Source: Candidatus Uabimicrobium amorphum (GTDB taxonomy: Bacteria; Planctomycetota; Uabimicrobiia; Uabimicrobiales; Uabimicrobiaceae). Taken from it: 64,000 nucleotides of DNA. Shown here piece by piece: positions 60,949 to 64,000 of this stretch (positions within the stretch are counted from its first letter, which is position 1; every line of letters starts with the position of its first letter). A program made the position numbers and the translations under genes. Below the pieces are notes generated by a model. That model saw nothing but the letters and a program-made list of their open reading frames with translations. It was not told the origin of the DNA and made no database searches. The stretch lies in assembly GCF_009002475.1 (NCBI RefSeq), contig NZ_AP019860.1:5656501-5720500 (forward strand), in the 5' to 3' direction.

Positions 60949-61807
60949 TTTGCAAAAAAGGATCAAAACAGTACAAGAACTACACTCAATTGTCAAAACA
61001 ATGAAAGCACTTGCTGCGGTGAATATGCACCAGTACGAAGAAGTTATCTTCGCTATTAACGACTATAACCATACATTGGCCCTCGGAATGCAAGCGTTGT
61101 TAAAAAACACACAGATGTTTTTTGAAACGCCAAGTGTGAAATCCAACAAAGTTGCCGCGGTTGTATTTGGCTCTGACCAAGGAATGTGCGGGCAATTTAA
61201 CGACATCATCGTGAATTACACCATCGCAAATTTACAGGAACAGGAAAAAATATTTTTAGTAGTCGGTTCAAGGGCTGCAGCAAACTTGACGGACCGCAAG
61301 TGTCCTCCCAGTCATATCATCCCTTTACCTAGTGTGATTTCAGGCATTACCCTTACGGTACAAGATATTTTAATCACGATCGAGCAGTGGTTCTTGAACA
61401 GAGAAATTTCAAAAGTGTTGTTATTCTACAATAGTCCAATTCCCGGAACAAATCGCTATACGACAAAACATTTACAAGTTTTACCATTTCCCAATGATCG
61501 ATTTCATGGCTTACAGCAAAAAAAATGGAATTCGAGAACGTGGCCCACTTTTTCTCTTCCAGCGAATGAATTGTTTTCTGCTTTAATACGACAATATATG
61601 TTTGCCACCATCTATCGCGCTTTGGTGGAGTCTCTTATTAGTGAAAACGCCAGTAGACTGATTGCCATGCAACGCGCGGAAAAAAATATCGATGAATATT
61701 TACACCAACTCAATTCAAAATACCACCAGCAACGCCAGACGATGATCAACGAGGAATTGCTTGATTTGGTCGCTGGATATACCGCTTCTATTAACAAACC
61801 TTTATAG
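60932..61807 (+). CDS. atpG: N-type ATPase gamma subunit
   Basis: This 291-residue rotor shaft has the conserved N-terminal helix (LQKRIKTVQELHSIVKTMKALAAVNM), central FGSDQGMCGQFND and the C-terminal helix (LISENASRLIAMQRAEKNIDEYL, YHQQRQTMINEELLDLVAGYTAS). ATG 60932 has GGAG six bases upstream within atpA; a TTG at 60917 is in frame but less likely. It is the last gene; no atpH or second copy follows, as expected for an N-ATPase. Confidence 0.94.
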   Translation: MENMSSLQKRIKTVQELHSIVKTMKALAAVNMHQYEEVIFAINDYNHTLALGMQALLKNTQMFFETPSVKSNKVAAVVFGSDQGMCGQFNDIIVNYTIANLQEQEKIFLVVGSRAAANLTDRKCPPSHIIPLPSVISGITLTVQDILITIEQWFLNREISKVLLFYNSPIPGTNRYTTKHLQVLPFPNDRFHGLQQKKWNSRTWPTFSLPANELFSALIRQYMFATIYRALVESLISENASRLIAMQRAEKNIDEYLHQLNSKYHQQRQTMINEELLDLVAGYTASINKPL

Positions 61808-62154
61808 TGATTTTGGTTTAGGGCTACGGTTAGGGGCACGGTCCATTGACTTAAGCGTAAACAACTTATAATGAAAGACTTACGCCTCGTGTCATCCCTG
61901 ACTTGATCAGGGAACCAGACGCTTTCAAGTCAAATTTATATTGCTGGTTTCCCGCTTTCGCGGGAATGACATGGATTCGTAAGTCTTTCATTGAATAACA
62001 CTTACTTCTTAAGTCAATGGCATTGAGGGCACGGTCACGGTGACGATCACGGGTCACGGTGACGATCACGGGCATTATGCGGCATATATTTTGCAACATT
62101 ATCATTCGGTGGTGAAATAACTTAACGCTATTAACATAAAACAGGAGGTCTGTT
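61808..62154. other. 347-bp intergenic region after the N-ATPase operon
   Basis: The region contains no gene. A GGTTAGGGGC-type hexamer tract (61815-61843) is followed by the right copy of the 175-bp element (61844-62019). Then comes a tract of GGTCACGGTGACGATCACG units (62025-62075) and an AT-rich leader ending in AGGAGGT just before the repeat-protein gene. No obvious intrinsic terminator of atpG is seen apart from these palindromic tracts. Confidence 0.7.
61844..62019 (+). mobile_element. 176-bp palindromic MITE-like element, right copy
   Basis: This is the same element as at 54970-55144, in direct orientation, with the same 12-bp terminal inverted repeats. Only about four positions differ, including one inserted base near 61871. 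Both copies sit in hexamer tracts and bracket the nine-gene N-ATPase operon. A transposase is not in the window. Confidence 0.75.
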
Positions 62155-64000
62155 ATGCGTTTTATAAAATTTTGTATATTTATGTGGTGTTGTTACGGTT
62201 TATTATCGGCGCAAGTTTCTCTTCGAACGACAAAAACGACTTTTTTAGTGGGAGAGAAAATGACGGTGCATGTCGTTACTCCTGATATATCTGAATTTCC
62301 TTCCGCTAAGGTGATGATCTATGATGTACACAGGAACCAAAAAATAAGTGATGTTGGCGTCAAAAAAGGCAAACAGGTGCTCACCATAACCGCACCGAAT
62401 CTCGTGGGAAAATACTTTTTGTTGTTGGTGGCAAACAAGATGTTATTGCGTAAAGTTATGTTTCGTACCGTGGTAACATCTGTCAAAGCCTTGTCTATCG
62501 GAAAACGCACTTATGTTGTCGGAGAAAAATTGTATGTCAAAGTAAATTTGCCGCAAGGGCGTTATTATGGGAATCCATGGGTTGGTATGTTTCACAAGGG
62601 GCAGCGGTTATCTAGCGGCGTTTCTATTGCCGAAGAGCGCATTCATTACCAGTATACAAAACGCAAAAAAATGTTGGAGTTTCACGCTCCGGCAGATCCA
62701 GGAACGTATCAGTTGAAAATTTATGACCGTACGGAACGCTATTACTTATTGGATAGCGTTACATTCAAAACAATTGTTCCACCAGTACGTGGTGCATTGC
62801 AAATCGCGAAGAACAAGTACACGATAGGTGAAAAAATTTCAGTAAAGGTAAATTTGCCACAAGGACGTTACTATGGCAGAGCATGGGTGGGGATGTTTAA
62901 TACCAAAAAAACGGTAGATGGTGGCGCCGAGGCCGATACGCATCAGCGCATCACTTATCATTACACCAAACGCGAGCAAACTTTAACTTTTGATGCGCCT
63001 TCGCATCCTGGTAAATACATTTTTCGTATCTATGATCGTGATTCATATCGTTACTTGTTAGATAGTGTGGCGTTCGAAACCGAGGTTCCTCCTGTAAGGG
63101 GAGCATTACAAATCGCGAAGAAGACGTACACAATCGGTGAAAAAATTTCGGTAAAGGTAAATTTGCCAGAAGGACGTTACTATGGCAGAGCATGGGTGGG
63201 GATGTTTAATACCAAAAAAACGGTAGATGGTGGCGCCGAGGCCGATACGCATCAGCGCATCACTTATCATTATACCAAACGTCAGCAGACTGTCACGTTT
63301 GATGCTCCAGCGTATCCTGGTAAATACATTTTTCGCGTATATGATCGTGATTCGTATCGCTACTTGTTAGATAGTGTGGCGTTCGAAACCGAAGTTCCAC
63401 CAGTGCGTGGCGCATTGCAAATCGCGAAGAAGACGTACACAATCGGTGAAAAAATTTCGGTAAAGGTAAATTTGCCAGAAGGACGTTACTATGGTAGAGC
63501 ATGGGTGGGGATGTTCAATACCAAAAAGACGGTAGACGGTGGTGCAGGGGCCGATACACATCAACGTATCAGTTATCATTATACCAAGAGTCAACAAACG
63601 CTTACGTTTGACGCTCCGGCATACCCAGGTAAATATATTTTTCGCGTATACGACCGAGACTCGTATCATTATTTACTCGATAGTGTGGCTTTTGAGACCA
63701 AGGTTCCACCGGTACGTGGCGCATTGCAAGTCGCGAAGAAGAAATATATTATTGGTGAGAAAATTTCGGTGAAGGTAAATTTACCGGGAGGGCGTTACTA
63801 CGGCAGAGCATGGGTGGGGATGTTTAACACCAAAAAAGCTGTGGAGGGCGGCGCCGAGGCCGATACGCATCAACGCATCAATTACCACTATACCAAGCGC
63901 CAGCAAACTGTGACGTTTAACGCACCTGCACATCCAGGTAAATACATTTTTCGCGTATACGACCGAGACTCGTATCATTATTTACTCGATAGTGTTGCGT
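62155..64000 (+). CDS. Secreted protein with tandem 103-residue beta-sandwich-like repeats (3' end outside window)
   Basis: The protein starts at ATG 62155 with a strong AGGAGGT five bases upstream and has a signal peptide (RFIKFCIFMWCCYGLLSA, cleavage before QVSLR). The 615 codons in the window hold one divergent N-terminal unit of about 100 residues, one intermediate unit and then nearly identical 103-residue units. Each has the pattern YTIGEKISVKVNLPEGRYYG, RAWVGMFNTKK, HYTKRQQT and PGKYIFRVYDRDSYRYLLDS. The beta-strand pattern suggests Ig-like or similar sandwich domains, as in surface adhesins, but no family is recognised. It continues past the window, so its full length and anchor are unknown. 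Confidence 0.9.
   Translation, partial: MRFIKFCIFMWCCYGLLSAQVSLRTTKTTFLVGEKMTVHVVTPDISEFPSAKVMIYDVHRNQKISDVGVKKGKQVLTITAPNLVGKYFLLLVANKMLLRKVMFRTVVTSVKALSIGKRTYVVGEKLYVKVNLPQGRYYGNPWVGMFHKGQRLSSGVSIAEERIHYQYTKRKKMLEFHAPADPGTYQLKIYDRTERYYLLDSVTFKTIVPPVRGALQIAKNKYTIGEKISVKVNLPQGRYYGRAWVGMFNTKKTVDGGAEADTHQRITYHYTKREQTLTFDAPSHPGKYIFRIYDRDSYRYLLDSVAFETEVPPVRGALQIAKKTYTIGEKISVKVNLPEGRYYGRAWVGMFNTKKTVDGGAEADTHQRITYHYTKRQQTVTFDAPAYPGKYIFRVYDRDSYRYLLDSVAFETEVPPVRGALQIAKKTYTIGEKISVKVNLPEGRYYGRAWVGMFNTKKTVDGGAGADTHQRISYHYTKSQQTLTFDAPAYPGKYIFRVYDRDSYHYLLDSVAFETKVPPVRGALQVAKKKYIIGEKISVKVNLPGGRYYGRAWVGMFNTKKAVEGGAEADTHQRINYHYTKRQQTVTFNAPAHPGKYIFRVYDRDSYHYLLDSVA
62482..64000 (+). repeat. In-frame 309-bp tandem repeat array
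   Basis: Repeat units begin at 62482 (divergent), 62791, 63100, 63409 and 63718, giving an exact 309-bp period (103 codons). The last four units are nearly identical at DNA level over long stretches such as RAWVGMFNTKKTVDGG, which points to recent duplication or homogenisation. Confidence 0.85.

Noticed and set aside
55340..61807. Ordinary F-type ATP synthase operon
   Set aside because: The gene order D-C-Q-R-B-E-F-A-G, the AtpR subunit and lack of atpH identify the N-type instead.
1..64000. tRNA, rRNA, integrase or complete insertion sequence
   Set aside because: None was seen on reading intergenic regions and protein frames, although a short ncRNA could be missed by eye.

Overview
This 64 kb chromosome segment is moderately AT-rich and densely coded, and it most resembles a low-GC planctomycete such as the Uabimicrobium-like lineage. 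That placement is an inference from gene content. The window holds seven Hanks-type Ser/Thr kinase genes carrying TPR, SUMF1-type, beta-propeller or unknown C-terminal regions. It also has stand-alone SUMF1 proteins, LRR and HEAT repeat proteins, secreted beta-helix and PQQ-propeller proteins, a DUF4438 protein and an N-type rotary ATPase operon. No rRNA, tRNA, CRISPR array, integrase or complete transposase was seen.

Layout. 1-5.2 kb: a tandem pair of closely related kinase-TPR genes (one cut by the window edge) and a tandem pair of SUMF1-only paralogues. 5.2-13 kb: a membrane-anchored PTP-like phosphatase, a membrane protein, a Cj0069-family ATP-grasp-like protein, a HEAT/EamA-transporter gene pair, a secreted protein and a coiled-coil protein. 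13-18.3 kb: a BatA/VWA membrane protein, hemL, a lipoprotein alpha/beta-hydrolase and DUF4438. 18.6-26.4 kb: a kinase-SUMF1 fusion, then a tight four-gene operon of a HisC-like aminotransferase, a ThDP enzyme, a P-loop NTPase and a fusion of a TAXI-type periplasmic ligand-binding domain to a K+-channel-like pore with an RCK-like cytoplasmic region. 26.6-49.4 kb: four more kinases interleaved with PQQ, deaminase, beta-helix, LRR, metalloprotease-like, DUF1801 and hypothetical genes. 49.5-54.7 kb: a minus-strand operon acsA-like, E1 alpha, E1 beta, E2, acyl carrier protein. 55.3-61.8 kb: a complete N-ATPase operon in the order atpD-C-Q-R-B-E-F-A-G, flanked by two almost identical direct copies of a 175-bp palindromic element. 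62.1 kb to the end: a secreted protein made of 103-residue repeats, truncated by the window.

Themes. Phosphorylation signalling dominates, with one PTP-like phosphatase as a possible counterpart. Central metabolism is represented by acetyl-CoA formation (acetate ligation and 2-oxoacid dehydrogenase), tetrapyrrole synthesis and an ion-pumping N-ATPase. Intergenic DNA carries several repeat families: the 175-bp element, a dispersed 35-nt motif next to gene ends and starts, and degenerate hexamer tracts that fold into hairpins at gene ends. The strongest candidate for an undescribed system is the TAXI-domain/channel fusion at 24.2-26.4 kb with its translationally coupled partner genes. Second is the N-ATPase operon bracketed by mobile-type repeats and preceded by a candidate sigma-54 promoter.
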